A stretch of 64,000 nucleotides of DNA from Pseudoselenomonas ruminantium (GCF_900113715.1 NZ_FOQK01000011.1:1-64000), one strand, 5' to 3'. Positions 30,643 to 39,700 are shown, numbered from the stretch's first letter. Numbers and translations are program-made. The notes: generated by a model from the sequence alone, not told the origin.

Positions 30643-31014
30643 TTACAAATACTGTTCAACTTGATGGATGCAGCTGGTCAAATCCTTTTTTATGTCTGAC
30701 TCCCAAAAGCGCAGAACCAGCCAGCCCGCTTCGGTTAGTTCGTCATTAACCTCTTTATCCCGTTCCACATTGCGGGCCAGCTTCTTCTGCCAATACTCTT
30801 TATTTGAACCAACCTGCGCCCCAGGGTTGTCTTGATATCCACGCGCATGCCAAAAGTCGCCATCAACAAAGATGGCGATTTTTTGACGGGTCAGCACAAT
30901 ATCTGGTTTCCCGGGCAGTTTATTGAAATTTTTACGGTAACGCAGTCCACGTGCCCATAGTTCTTTTCGTAGGATTAGCTCAGGTTTTGTATCTTTGGCA
31001 CAAATCCGTTGCAT
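30643..31014 (-). CDS. Vsr-type very short patch repair endonuclease
   Basis: A 123-residue nuclease nicking beside T:G mismatches left by deamination of 5-methylcytosine. KDTKPELILRKELWARGLRY, the Asp and metal-site region KPDIVLTRQKIAIFVDGDFW and NVERDKEVNDELTEAGWLVLRFWE are the family blocks. It follows the LlaJI-like gene by four bases and would repair damage created by the two cytosine methyltransferases of the same operon. The canonical N-terminal start is slightly short, so translation may begin upstream. Confidence 0.92.
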   Translation of the reverse strand: MQRICAKDTKPELILRKELWARGLRYRKNFNKLPGKPDIVLTRQKIAIFVDGDFWHARGYQDNPGAQVGSNKEYWQKKLARNVERDKEVNDELTEAGWLVLRFWESDIKKDLTSCIHQVEQYL

Positions 31015-31018
31015 ATTT

Positions 31019-32515
31019 CTATGACGCTGGGCTTTCGTATGTGTATCTATTATAAAACACTTCCTTTATAGGCAGCTCTTTATCGTCAAGATAGTATTGG
31101 AAAACCTTTGTTGCATCCAAGGCCAAGGCAAGAATATCTGTCCCGGTTACGTTCTTCAGTAATGGCAGTGTAACATGTCCTAGCCATCTGCTTGCAGATT
31201 CCGAAGGAAAAAGAAAGATGTTTTGGACATTATTTATCTCAAAATATTCTAGCAGCTTATAATAGGCCATATGGTATAGATATTGCTTGGTCACTGACTC
31301 TATCCCTGGCTGACCACTGACAGCATTGGAATTAAATACAACATTATAGTATTTTGCATCATAAATACAGAAAGTCAACTGGTCGTTTTGATCATTTCGT
31401 ATCCGAATGCAGTCAGGTATTAAAGTATCTTTTTTTATGCCATGCAAAAAGCCATTAGAAACCCATTCAGGGCGATCAATCATCTGCAACAACGTTTTGC
31501 CTTTGGCACTAAAACTATTTATTTTTTTACTAGCAAGTTCAGGGAAATTTTTCTCTGTAAACTTTAATTGCAGTTGGTTGCCAAGTACTTCACCACAAGC
31601 GGCTTCCCAAATGAGGTTCATTGTAGTTGTACCATAGAAGTATAACTTGCTTTGACGCCGCACTCCTTGACGAAGAAGGTAAAGTTGCATGAGTTGCAAA
31701 ATATGACGTTTACTTGTAATAAATTGACGTGTCAGTTCCTGTTCAATTCGTCGCAATAAAAATTCGTCAGAACCAAGTGAGTTGCGACGTATATCGGAGC
31801 TATACCGTCCTTGGATACCAACAAATGTTGCTAAATCAGCTTTTTCAATGAGATCAAAGCATTCACTGATAATGCATTTATGCAGGCAGTAAAAAAAATT
31901 CAGGTCATCCCATACGTTTTGTTTTGTATACATATTCGGATAGAATGGCCGTCCATGAGATATCAAAGTTTGCGTTTCATGAACTGTTCTTTCCCAATTG
32001 ATGTCACCCATACCATTAATTTCCTCAACAGTTTCCTGCACCTGATAGAAGCCTGTTTTCCGATATTGTTCGATTATCTCCAATACAATCGAAAGGAGAG
32101 ATAGTGATTTTAATGAATTACGGCTACTGGCTCCTAGGTATATTTTTTGTTCTTTGTTTTTTTCGTATTTGCGGATGACTGACAGAATAATATTAAATTG
32201 GGTGGGCAAGCTGCTAGAGGTGACGTTTTTTAGGTATTTTGGATAGCAGCGAATGACAACATCATTCAACATGAGTATTCCCACAAAGGTGAAAGTAAAG
32301 TAGCGATTATCATCAGTAAGAATTTCGTTTATATCTTCCAGAGTGACGTCTCCATCTAATGAATTGCTCTTTTTTACTCGTCGAAGGATGTTGCTGTTTT
32401 GCAAACGGGTAATAATAGAGCGGCCTTCTTCTGATGTTAGTTTTAATTGGTTGCAGATATAACTTTCAGAATAACTGCAAAGTTCACGAAACCAAGCGGT
32501 ATGCATTTTAATCAC
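31019..32515 (-). CDS. LlaJI-family restriction endonuclease subunit
   Basis: A 498-residue protein of the LlaJI/BsuMI (YdjA-like) type. The N-terminal part is winged-helix like (YICNQLKLTSEEGRSIITRL). A PD-(D/E)xK-type core is suggested by IPDCIRIRNDQNDQLTFCIY and DAKYY near residue 390. These subunits cut DNA together with the McrB-like GTPase encoded just upstream; the two reading frames overlap by 8 bases. AT-rich, with many rare codons compared with flanking core genes. Confidence 0.82.
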   Translation of the reverse strand: MIKMHTAWFRELCSYSESYICNQLKLTSEEGRSIITRLQNSNILRRVKKSNSLDGDVTLEDINEILTDDNRYFTFTFVGILMLNDVVIRCYPKYLKNVTSSSLPTQFNIILSVIRKYEKNKEQKIYLGASSRNSLKSLSLLSIVLEIIEQYRKTGFYQVQETVEEINGMGDINWERTVHETQTLISHGRPFYPNMYTKQNVWDDLNFFYCLHKCIISECFDLIEKADLATFVGIQGRYSSDIRRNSLGSDEFLLRRIEQELTRQFITSKRHILQLMQLYLLRQGVRRQSKLYFYGTTTMNLIWEAACGEVLGNQLQLKFTEKNFPELASKKINSFSAKGKTLLQMIDRPEWVSNGFLHGIKKDTLIPDCIRIRNDQNDQLTFCIYDAKYYNVVFNSNAVSGQPGIESVTKQYLYHMAYYKLLEYFEINNVQNIFLFPSESASRWLGHVTLPLLKNVTGTDILALALDATKVFQYYLDDKELPIKEVFYNRYTYESPAS

Positions 32516-33551
32516 CTTCTGAGGCGAAAATAGCCAAGCCGTTTTCTTGATAGTCTTTTAAAAGATCAGAATAAGCATGGTATTCCTGTCCGAAAACAGT
32601 TCGCATGTCATATTTGGCTGCATCTTCAAAAAGATACATCAAAACCTTGCTGGCAAACATTTGTCGCAATAGGTCTGGATCTTTTAAAATATCTGTGGCA
32701 AGGAAAAAGGGGCCAAGCCATTTATCCTCATTAACATGAGCTTTTCTCAGTAAATTATTAATAATATGCCGCGTTTTGTTCCACTCTAAAATTTGTTGTT
32801 CACCAGTGGTTAGATAAAGTTCTGTTTTAAAGTCGTGAACCTTATCTTCATCTGCATCGATAGGACGATAGCTGAAAGTCCATCTACGTTTAAAAGCGGT
32901 GTCCAAAGGCATAACTCCTTGGTCAGCAGAGTTCATGGTAGCCCATATATAGAAGTTACTAGGAAGATAAAGTTTATCGCCCATGGTAAGATTAATCTTC
33001 TTATTGTCATTTTGATATTTAACAATGTAATCCTTCACTTCATTGCTGATATCAACTGGATACTCACTTTTTCCATTTTTTCTGTCCAAGAGCTGAAAAA
33101 CATCACCAAACACAGCTGCAACATTAGCACGATTTATCTCTTCAATAATCAGTAAATAATTATTTTCAGGGTTAGATAATGCTTTTAGCAATACTCTAAG
33201 AAATGGGCCTGGTATATACTCATATGAAATATCATTCCCTTTTCCCACTGGCTTATAACAACCAAAAAATTGCGCATAGGAATAAGCAGGATGAAATGTG
33301 ATGCGTTCAAAACAATCTTCATCAGGAAAAAAATTCTCCTGATCTTTTTTTAGTTCGTAGCTTTTCCCAGTTCCAGGAGCACCAAATATGATGCGATTAT
33401 AAGGGCGATCTATTTTTGAAGCATTTTTTTCTCCATAACTATTCGTATTTTTTTTATGACTTTGTATATTTAGATTAAGAATGTCTGCAACGCCCTGAAG
33501 TTCTTTCGTAATATTAGTCTGTAAAACATCATCATTATGTTCGTAGTCCAT
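32508..33551 (-). CDS. McrB-like AAA+ GTPase of the restriction system
   Basis: A 347-residue motor. Walker A IIFGAPGTGKSYEL, Walker B YLLIIEEINRANVAAVFGD, and the McrB signature WATMNSADQGVMPLDTAFKR followed by RWTF are all present. The N-terminal 50 residues are polar and lack a recognisable DNA-binding domain, as in BsuMI YdiS. It would power translocation for the LlaJI-like nuclease. Confidence 0.9.
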   Translation of the reverse strand: MDYEHNDDVLQTNITKELQGVADILNLNIQSHKKNTNSYGEKNASKIDRPYNRIIFGAPGTGKSYELKKDQENFFPDEDCFERITFHPAYSYAQFFGCYKPVGKGNDISYEYIPGPFLRVLLKALSNPENNYLLIIEEINRANVAAVFGDVFQLLDRKNGKSEYPVDISNEVKDYIVKYQNDNKKINLTMGDKLYLPSNFYIWATMNSADQGVMPLDTAFKRRWTFSYRPIDADEDKVHDFKTELYLTTGEQQILEWNKTRHIINNLLRKAHVNEDKWLGPFFLATDILKDPDLLRQMFASKVLMYLFEDAAKYDMRTVFGQEYHAYSDLLKDYQENGLAIFASEGD

Positions 33552-33561
33552 ATTGTTTCTC

Positions 33562-34350
33562 CTATGCTATGAGTGCTGCTGCTTTTTCTTTATTGCTACT
33601 ACGTAATTCGAAACGCTTCTTATTTGTTTTGTCAACAATTCCTGCATTACTGAGTAAATTGGCAATATATGTATAACAAGTGATACTGTCTATTCCTGAA
33701 ATTTTTCTTTGCGATGCATCGCCTGTTTTTTTATCATATGTATCTGATTTTACATTTATTTCTAAATGTCCAGCTCGATACTGTTGAATGATTTGTTCTG
33801 ATTCAGCGTAATTAGTGATGTTGTTTTGTGAACAATACAACATATAACAAAACTCAACTTTGTCAAAACTGTTATATTTCAACAGAAATTGAATAGAAAG
33901 GATTAACACATCACGATATGTCATTTCAGGATGCTCTTTTATTGCGTTCCAAATTCCATCAAATATCAATTCCTCAATAGCGTTATTGATATGTTTTTTT
34001 GATTCATAATAATTGTCAGATGGGAGACTATCTTTTTTTTCTTCCAGCTTCTGTTCCATTATAAATGTTTTAACGAGCGCAATTCCTTTGGGAGTAAATA
34101 GTTTGGAATACTTGATGATATCGTGAGGATTATATATCATAAAACCTAGATTTTTTAACAAAGGGAAAATAGTTCTATCATTTTTTGCATTGGTATTTTT
34201 CTCTGTACATACATAATTTCTGTAATCCCTAAATGCACCAGATTCATGTATATGTTCTTGACAGTATTCGTAATAAGAAATAATACTGTTTTTAGTATTC
34301 TGGGTAAACGAAGAACCTGGTGATGGTGTGTTGCGAACAATGATATCCAT
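33562..34350 (-). CDS. Restriction-system accessory subunit (YdiR-like position)
   Basis: A 262-residue protein not strongly recognised by motif. By place in the operon, between methyltransferases and the McrB-like subunit, it corresponds to YdiR of Bacillus BsuMI, one of the three genes needed for cutting. Sequence features include SQRKISGIDSITCYTYIANL and a C-terminal KKRFELRSS that could be a winged helix. A site-recognition role is plausible but inferred. Confidence 0.6.
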   Translation of the reverse strand: MDIIVRNTPSPGSSFTQNTKNSIISYYEYCQEHIHESGAFRDYRNYVCTEKNTNAKNDRTIFPLLKNLGFMIYNPHDIIKYSKLFTPKGIALVKTFIMEQKLEEKKDSLPSDNYYESKKHINNAIEELIFDGIWNAIKEHPEMTYRDVLILSIQFLLKYNSFDKVEFCYMLYCSQNNITNYAESEQIIQQYRAGHLEINVKSDTYDKKTGDASQRKISGIDSITCYTYIANLLSNAGIVDKTNKKRFELRSSNKEKAAALIA

Positions 34351-34365
34351 ATTATCCCCCTGCCT

Positions 34366-35406
34366 TTAAAGTGTTTTTTTTATTTCTTTTGCAACTGCGT
34401 ATGCTAATAATGGAGGAACAGCATTCCCAATCTGTTTGTATTGGCTGGTTTTTGAACCAAGCACTTCAAAAGTATCAGGAAATGACTGTAGTCTGGCATT
34501 TTCGCGTACTGAAGGTATTCTGTTTTCCTTATAGTGGAAATAATTACGATGTCCTGTATCCACCGTATTAGACGGACGGTCGCTGCCCATTCGTTCAAAG
34601 GCTTTATTATATTTGCGTACATTCCAATATTCTTCGGGAAGATCCTTTATTTTCCCGCCATCTTTTATAAGGCTGATGATGTGGCGGGTTTGATCGCTAT
34701 GATTAGTTCCTTCATGATTCATTAATGTTGTTGAACCATCTCGGATCATTTTTTCATATGGAGTCTGTGGTGCAGCCGTGTATTTTGTGATTTTTTCGGC
34801 TCCGATCAGAGATGGAAGATCACCAATTGCTTCACTGGCTGTAACAATATGTTCGACCTTTTCAATTTCATCAAAATCGAATTTATCGGATTTCATTCCA
34901 ACAAAAAAAACGCGATGACGATTTTGTGGTACGCCATAGTCAGCAGCGTTAAGGATTTGGTATTTCACATGATAGCCGATTTTTTCAAATCGACGGATGA
35001 TATCATCGCGAAAGGCACCTTTTGCTAAGGTCGTTAGACCTTTTACATTCTCGATAACAAAGAAATCTGGATTCAAATGTTCAACTACGCGGCAGTATTC
35101 ACGGTATAAGTGATTTCTAGGATCATTTATATCCCGTGTTCCGACAGTGCTATATCCCTGACATGGAGGGCCGCCTATTACACCTACGATACTGCCGTCT
35201 GCATTCAAACGATCGAGAAACGTATTGTCCCAATTATGAATATCCTCGCAATACGCTTTATGTCCCTTTGCATTATGGTTATAAGTATTAACCGCATCAC
35301 TCCACATATCAATTGCTGCGGCGACTTCAAAGCCTGCCATTTCAAAGCCACGACTCAGACCTCCACAACCACAAAAAAGATCTACTATTTTATTTCTATT
35401 CTTCAT
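34366..35406 (-). CDS. DNA cytosine-C5 methyltransferase 2
   Basis: A 346-residue enzyme with the m5C motifs in order: I DLFCGCGGLSRGFEMAGF, IV GGPPCQGYSTVG with catalytic Cys, VI ENVKGL, VIII QNRHRVFFVG, IX/X with RLQSFPDTF and QIGNAVPPLLA. Its start overlaps the stop of the first methyltransferase by one base. Two methyltransferases usually mean an asymmetric target in which each strand is methylated by one enzyme. Confidence 0.95.
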   Translation of the reverse strand: MKNRNKIVDLFCGCGGLSRGFEMAGFEVAAAIDMWSDAVNTYNHNAKGHKAYCEDIHNWDNTFLDRLNADGSIVGVIGGPPCQGYSTVGTRDINDPRNHLYREYCRVVEHLNPDFFVIENVKGLTTLAKGAFRDDIIRRFEKIGYHVKYQILNAADYGVPQNRHRVFFVGMKSDKFDFDEIEKVEHIVTASEAIGDLPSLIGAEKITKYTAAPQTPYEKMIRDGSTTLMNHEGTNHSDQTRHIISLIKDGGKIKDLPEEYWNVRKYNKAFERMGSDRPSNTVDTGHRNYFHYKENRIPSVRENARLQSFPDTFEVLGSKTSQYKQIGNAVPPLLAYAVAKEIKKTL

Positions 35407-36497
35407 TACTCGTTAATATCCTCTTCTATTTTTTTTATTTCTGGTTTTAAAGCATCTGCAATTGCTTTGGCAAGTAGCGGGGGAACAGCATTGCCAATCT
35501 GCCGATAATTGTTCCCCCGGTTACTGTTAAACACAAAATCATCCGGAAAAGACTGTAATCTTGCTGCTTCACGTGGCGTTGGTATCCTATTATATAAGGG
35601 GTGAAAATAATTACTATGTGCATTGCCAGTGTCAATGGTACAGGACCGATCAGAGGGATCTAAGCGTTTGTAGGCAGAGGAATGTCGGTTTTGGCGATTG
35701 CTGGGCCATAGCTCTGCAGGAACATCACGCCAGTTGCCACCCTGTGGAACGTGAGAAATACGCTCCTGTACCTTCTCTGCTGGATATTTTACCTCGTGAT
35801 TGAGAATAGTATCGTTTTTGTTTCTTAGATATTTCTGATAAGGAGTCAAAGGAGCATTATCAAGGAATAATGGGGCGTTTGAATTATGCGACTCAAAATT
35901 ATATAATTCTCCGATAGCTTCCTCAACAGTTACAGGTTTATCAACCTTTTTTAATTTGTTAAAATCAAATTTACGACTACCTTTTAGTATTACAAAGAAA
36001 TTTCGTTTACGGTATTGTGGGACGCCATAGTCGGCTGCGTTGAGGATGCAGTGGTTCACAGAATAGCCTCTGCTTTCAAAAATTTCATAGATACGCTTTT
36101 TGGCATACCCGTTATTTCTTGTAATTATCCCCTGTACATTTTCAATAACTATGGCTTTGGGATTAGCCATATCAACAAACTTTACAAATTCAAAAAATAA
36201 TCGATTACGGGGATCATCCTGTTCGTTCTGCCAGCGATTGGCTGAAGAAAAGCCCTGACAAGGGGGGCCGCCAATAATAATATCAATATCTGTGATATCA
36301 CCAAAGACCTCAGTGATTTTTTCCTTATCCATTTCAGATAAGTCACCGCAATATCCGGTGGCACCTTTGAAATTAAGGTTAAATGTGTCAATAGCTGGCT
36401 GGTTGAAATCCACACCGCCGACAATCTGATATCCCGACAGTTTAAACCCTTCGCTAAGTCCGCCGCATCCGCAAAAGAGATCGACTACCTTATACAT
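35406..36497 (-). CDS. DNA cytosine-C5 methyltransferase 1
   Basis: A 363-residue enzyme with DLFCGCGGLSEGFKLSGY, GGPPCQGFSSANRW, ENVQGI, QYRKRNFFVIL, RLQSFPDDF and QIGNAVPPLLAKAI. The target-recognition stretches between motifs VIII and IX differ from those of enzyme 2, so the two likely recognise different strands or sites. Its start lies inside the end of the controller gene (8-base overlap). Confidence 0.95.
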   Translation of the reverse strand: MYKVVDLFCGCGGLSEGFKLSGYQIVGGVDFNQPAIDTFNLNFKGATGYCGDLSEMDKEKITEVFGDITDIDIIIGGPPCQGFSSANRWQNEQDDPRNRLFFEFVKFVDMANPKAIVIENVQGIITRNNGYAKKRIYEIFESRGYSVNHCILNAADYGVPQYRKRNFFVILKGSRKFDFNKLKKVDKPVTVEEAIGELYNFESHNSNAPLFLDNAPLTPYQKYLRNKNDTILNHEVKYPAEKVQERISHVPQGGNWRDVPAELWPSNRQNRHSSAYKRLDPSDRSCTIDTGNAHSNYFHPLYNRIPTPREAARLQSFPDDFVFNSNRGNNYRQIGNAVPPLLAKAIADALKPEIKKIEEDINE

Positions 36498-36711
36498 CTT
36501 TCATGTCCTCCGTTTCTATTTCACAGATATCTGCTATATCGCAATGGAGCGCAGCACATATCTTTACTAAGACTTCTGTATTTACATTTTCTTTTCTCTT
36601 GAGCTTCGCCATAGTAGAGGTACTAATGTCTGCCAATTGACAAAGCTCTTTTTGTTTAATTTCACGATCTACTAATAATTTCATCAGTTTTTTATAGCAA
36701 AGGTGATTCAT
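36490..36711 (-). CDS. Xre/Cro-type controller protein of the restriction-modification operon
   Basis: A 73-residue HTH protein: LLVDREIKQKELCQLADIST followed by STMAKLKRKENVNTEVL is the Cro/C1 fold. It is the first gene of the operon and overlaps methyltransferase 1, the usual place for a C protein that delays nuclease expression after entry into a new host. GGGAGGGATACCG precedes the ATG. Confidence 0.88.
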   Translation of the reverse strand: MNHLCYKKLMKLLVDREIKQKELCQLADISTSTMAKLKRKENVNTEVLVKICAALHCDIADICEIETEDMKDV

Positions 36712-36854
36712 CGGTATCCCTCCCGAGTGGAAATTATACCGAATTTGTAATCAAATAGCAACCTAAAAATAGCGATATCTAATAATTTTTTATCAGATAT
36801 CGCTATAAAATGTTGGAAAATGACATGTGAAACACATTGTCATACGAAGATGGA

Positions 36855-37306
36855 TTACACGGTTTTCCAGTAATTCATAATGCCCAACGCCACGGCCTTT
36901 GCGTTCCTTAACGCCCCGGTCGGCATAGCCCTTGTCGAAGGGCTGGATGGTGTCAATGAGCTGCTTTGGGATGCAGGCGGCCAGCCGCCCGCCTTCGCCG
37001 TGTTGCCAGTAGCAGAAGGTTTCCGCCCCCGCGGCCGCCGCCCGCATTGACGTGGATGCTGACAAAAACATCCGCTTCCCACGCATTGGCCGCCGCCACG
37101 ACACAGGGATACTCAGGGCTTTCGCCGGCCAGGTTATGGCTCTGCAGGAGACTTACCTCACAGCCTGCCGCCTCCAGATATTTACCGCAAAGGCTGCCAT
37201 AGGTTATGGCCAAGTCACACTCGCGCAAACGGCATCGCGGATTGACACAGCCAGGATCGGGATTACCGCCCAGCGAATGACCTGGGTTCAAAAAGATAAG
37301 TATCAT
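36855..37306 (-). pseudogene. Amidase_3 (lysin-type) gene, frameshifted and internally deleted
   Basis: Closest to the intact copy at 40825: it opens LNPGHSLGGNPDPGCVNPRC and is collinear through SIHVNAGGGRG. Near 37030 five C residues (CCGCCCCCGCGG) stand where the intact gene has four, shifting the frame. In the next frame ETFCYWQHGEGGRLAACIPK to DRGVK continues, then about 40 codons are missing before the LGIMNYWKTV end. Two breaks make loss of function certain. Confidence 0.85.
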
Positions 37307-37339
37307 TTTGATGGGCTTTAAAGATGCACAGCCCCTAAT

Positions 37340-37382
37340 AAAAGGCGATTCACTGACACAAGGGTCTGCGAATCGCCTTTTT
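37340..37382. terminator. Terminator-like hairpin upstream of the amidase relic
   Basis: AAAAGGCGATTC, an 18-base loop, GAATCGCCTTTT. Between it and 37450, a scrap (about 37417-37452) matches the 3' end of the amidase genes (CTGCCAGTAATCCGTC). Confidence 0.8.
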
Positions 37383-37511
37383 GCTATGTTATTTCATAGC
37401 CTCTTTTTCTCCACTCCCCCTGCCAGTAATCCGTCCTCCATCGCGTAGCGCCCATGTTGATATAGGCGGAGAGAAAAATTTCCTCCAAACGTATTGTTTG
37501 TTAGAAAAAAC

Positions 37512-37735
37512 TTGACGCATATAGATAGCTATGCTATATTCTAAGTAAGGAAAGGGCTATCCCTTCCGGTGCTTATGAGCTTAGCCGCTTGGTCAAGGGA
37601 GTGGTTAAGGGAAGCTTTCTATCGGTTTGTGCATTAAGCCAGAACTTGAATAGGCATGTCATGCATGCTGAAAAGAAAAATGCCAACATGATTTGATTGC
37701 CTAGAGCTATCCGGCTCTAGGCATTTTTCTTTGGA
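37512..37735 (+). ncRNA. Small RNA candidate with consensus promoter; partial copy at 39512
   Basis: TTGACG (37512-37517), 17 bases, TATATT (37535-37540) predict a start near 37547. The roughly 185-nt RNA begins with a GGAAAGGG/CCCTTCC hairpin, contains TGGTTAAGGGAAGCTTTCTA and ends at a CCTAGAGC-x-GCTCTAGG terminator followed by a T run. Blocks of it, including the terminator, recur at 39512-39624 without the promoter. No ribosome site or frame fits. In a replication-like module it might be a copy-control RNA, but that is a guess. Confidence 0.55.
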
Positions 37736-37741
37736 GAATTC

Positions 37742-37973
37742 AATCCCAAACGTGCAGGCCCCCTGATTGAGGCGGATTATCTGATGTACAGCCAGGAAGG
37801 ACTGGAATATCTATATCTATTCCTTGTAAAGGAACTTGGCCGTGATGCACAGGATAATCAATACGTTCCTATGTCGTTTTTTTGCACAACGAATTATCGC
37901 TACTTGCAAAATCAGACCGTATATAATGTTTTAGATGTAAAAATCACGCCCTTTCAAAAACTACCCAAAAACA
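37742..37973 (+). pseudogene. Fragment of an unrecognised gene
   Basis: An open frame from the sRNA terminator reads SIPNVQAPLIEADYLMYSQE and GLEYLYLFLVKELGRDAQDN and continues through YNVLDVKITPFQKLPKNKK into a terminator without a stop. It has protein-like composition but no start with a ribosome site, and it ends inside a hairpin that belongs to the neighbouring amidase gene. Probably a truncated remnant. Confidence 0.4.
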
Positions 37974-38022
37974 AGAAAAGCAGCCGGATTGACCGATACG
38001 TTCCCCCCGGCTGCTTTTCTTT
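37974..38022. terminator. Terminator after amidase copy 1
   Basis: GAAAAGCAGCCGG and CCGGCTGCTTTTC around a 19-base loop; ends the minus-strand module 39482-38022. Confidence 0.88.
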
Positions 38023-38582
38023 TAACTACTCCTCTGCCAGTAATCCGTCACCCCTCTAGCCAGCGCCCTTGCGATTTCATCGCCGTGCAGCGTCAGCACG
38101 CCCACGTCGTCACTGTCGATAAAGCCCACCTCCACGAGCACGGCTGGCATATTGGTATTCCGCAGCACGCAGAAACTTGGATGTGCCTTGACGCCGCGAT
38201 CGATATAGCCACGGTCATACGGACAAAGCCCCCAAAGCAGCTGGTTTTGGATGCAGCCTGCGAGCCTGCCGCCCGCGCCCTCTTTGCTATAGCAGTACGT
38301 CTCGGGGCCGCGGCCGCCGCCCGCGTTGACGTGGATGCTGACAAAAACATCCGCTTCCCACGCATTGGCCGCCTCCACGACACAGGGATACCCTGGGCTT
38401 TCACCGGCCAAGTTATGGCTCTGCAGGAGACTTACCTCACAGCCTGCCGCCTCCAGATATTTACCGCACAGGCTGCCATAGGTTATGGCCAGATCGCACT
38501 CCCGCAGATGAATGGCGGGATTCACGCAGCCAGGGTCGGGATTTCCGCCCAGCGCATGGCCGGGATTGATAAACACACGCAT
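38022..38582 (-). CDS. N-acetylmuramoyl-L-alanine amidase (amidase_3), lysin-type, copy 1
   Basis: A 186-residue zinc amidase without signal peptide, so release would need lysis or a holin. Zinc and catalytic residues are in INPGHALGGNPDPG (His), LRECDLAITYG (Glu), FVSIHVNAGGGRG (His) and AVLVEVGFIDSDD (Glu). Together with copy 2 at 40825 and the relic at 36855 it forms a family differing mainly in the middle (SKEGAGGRLAGCIQNQLLWG). Last gene of the duplicated module. No cell-wall binding domain is fused. Confidence 0.88.
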   Translation of the reverse strand: MRVFINPGHALGGNPDPGCVNPAIHLRECDLAITYGSLCGKYLEAAGCEVSLLQSHNLAGESPGYPCVVEAANAWEADVFVSIHVNAGGGRGPETYCYSKEGAGGRLAGCIQNQLLWGLCPYDRGYIDRGVKAHPSFCVLRNTNMPAVLVEVGFIDSDDVGVLTLHGDEIARALARGVTDYWQRSS

Positions 38583-38593
38583 ATTCTTCCCCC

Positions 38594-39277
38594 TCAGTTC
38601 ACGATAAAGCCCTCACTTGTCGTTTCCGTATGATAGGTGTCCTCACTCTCAAAATCATGGGAATAGACGGTGTACGTGCCCTCCTCCACGAGGCTTTCGC
38701 TGATATCGAGGCATTCCCTGAGCGCGTTCATCAGCGCATCTGTCCACTCGTCAAAGTCAAAGAACGTCCCTGCCACATGGGGCATGGGCGACGCAAAGAA
38801 GAAGTCGCCGCCCCATGCCGCTTGCTTTGGCTCAGGCTCCTGCACGGTTTCCACAGAAAGCCCGTCTGCCTGCCGCACCGGCTCCGAAAAAGCAGCGCAA
38901 GGCCCCCTTTCAGCAGGCGCGGCGGGCGGCAAATGCTCTGCCGCCTGCGCCTTTTCCTGCGTGTCCTGTTTTTGACTTGTCAAAACATCACATGCCTCCG
39001 GCTGACTTGTCAGCACGTCCTTTTCCCCTGTCTGACAAGTCAAATCCGCCCCCTCTGCCTTTTTAGCGGTCAAAGCCCGCACTTCATACGTCGTCTTGCG
39101 TACATCCTTGCCCAGCACCAGCAAGCCTGCCGCCACGAGCTCCTTGCGGGCGGCGCAGAACGAGCCATGGGAAAGGCCCGTCTGGTCGCGCAGCCACCAT
39201 TCCTCGATGGCACCGCCGCCTTTCTTTTGGATGCACGCATAGAGTTTTTCCGCTTTCCCCGAAAGATTAATAGCCAT
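38594..39277 (-). CDS. Winged-helix protein with palindrome-encoded linker, copy 1
   Basis: A 227-residue protein starting MAINLSGKAEKLYACIQKKG. Residues 1-70 form a winged helix (EEWWLRDQTGLSHGSFCAAR), as in plasmid or phage replication regulators. The Ala/Pro/Gln-rich linker carries three Leu-Thr-(Cys/Ser)-Gln motifs, each encoded by a TGACNNGTCA palindrome (39033, 39003, 38972). The C-terminal domain (GTFFDFDEWTDALMNALREC to SEGFIVN) is not recognised. Nearly identical to the gene at 41395. Its start overlaps the truncated gene upstream. Confidence 0.7.
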   Translation of the reverse strand: MAINLSGKAEKLYACIQKKGGGAIEEWWLRDQTGLSHGSFCAARKELVAAGLLVLGKDVRKTTYEVRALTAKKAEGADLTCQTGEKDVLTSQPEACDVLTSQKQDTQEKAQAAEHLPPAAPAERGPCAAFSEPVRQADGLSVETVQEPEPKQAAWGGDFFFASPMPHVAGTFFDFDEWTDALMNALRECLDISESLVEEGTYTVYSHDFESEDTYHTETTSEGFIVN

Positions 39278-39482
39278 GGCACATTGCCTCCATCGCCGTC
39301 TTCGCATCCGAATACTCGGGCGGCAATCCGTGCAGGCGCTCCATCACGCTGCGGCGGGCCAAAAGCCGCTGGCGCCCTGCCATAGTCGCTACATCGAATA
39401 TCCCGTCCAACGCATAGAGCTCCTGGGCAAAGCCCCAGGCAACCGCCTCATACAGTCCTGTCATGACCTTAGCGAGCAGGAT
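39267..39482 (-). pseudogene. Truncated copy of the 172-residue protein at 42068
   Basis: Only the C-terminal 71 residues remain (ILLAKVMTGLYEAVAWGFAQ onward to MEAMCHGY). Homology stops sharply near 39482. The DNA on the other side, CTGCTTTATGGTAAAATATG, is the promoter region of the Xre gene found at 43599. A deletion joining these two points from a full module would give exactly this sequence. Confidence 0.8.
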
Positions 39483-39483
39483 T

Positions 39484-39624
39484 ACTGCTTTATGGTAAAA
39501 TATGGCTAAAAAAGAGTGGTTAAGGGAAGCTTTCTATCGGTTTGGCATTAAGCCAGAATAAGCCTGTTATACATGCTGAAAAGAAAAATGCCTAGAGCTG
39601 CACGGCTCTAGGCATTTTTCTTTA
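39484..39624 (+). repeat. Fused repeats: Xre promoter fragment plus partial sRNA copy
   Basis: 39485-39511 repeats CTGCTTTATGGTAAAATATG with GCTAAAA from 43599-43626. From 39512 on, the sRNA-like sequence of 37600-37733 recurs (TGGTTAAGGGAAGCTTTCTA, ATTAAGCCAGAA, CATGCTGAAAAGAAAAATGC and the CTAGAGC terminator). The joint shows that both repeats were mobile or recombined. Confidence 0.7.
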
Positions 39625-39671
39625 AATAAACATCGGGCTCCCCCTTTACTATAAAAACAACGAACAAAGTA

Positions 39672-39700
39672 TTGCGGAAAATATGCACTGACAATATAAT
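39672..39700 (+). promoter_or_regulatory. Promoter of the YhcG-family gene
   Basis: TTGCGG (39672-39677), 17 bases, TATAAT (39695-39700), 69 bases before the ATG at 39769, which follows AAGGAG. Confidence 0.7.
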
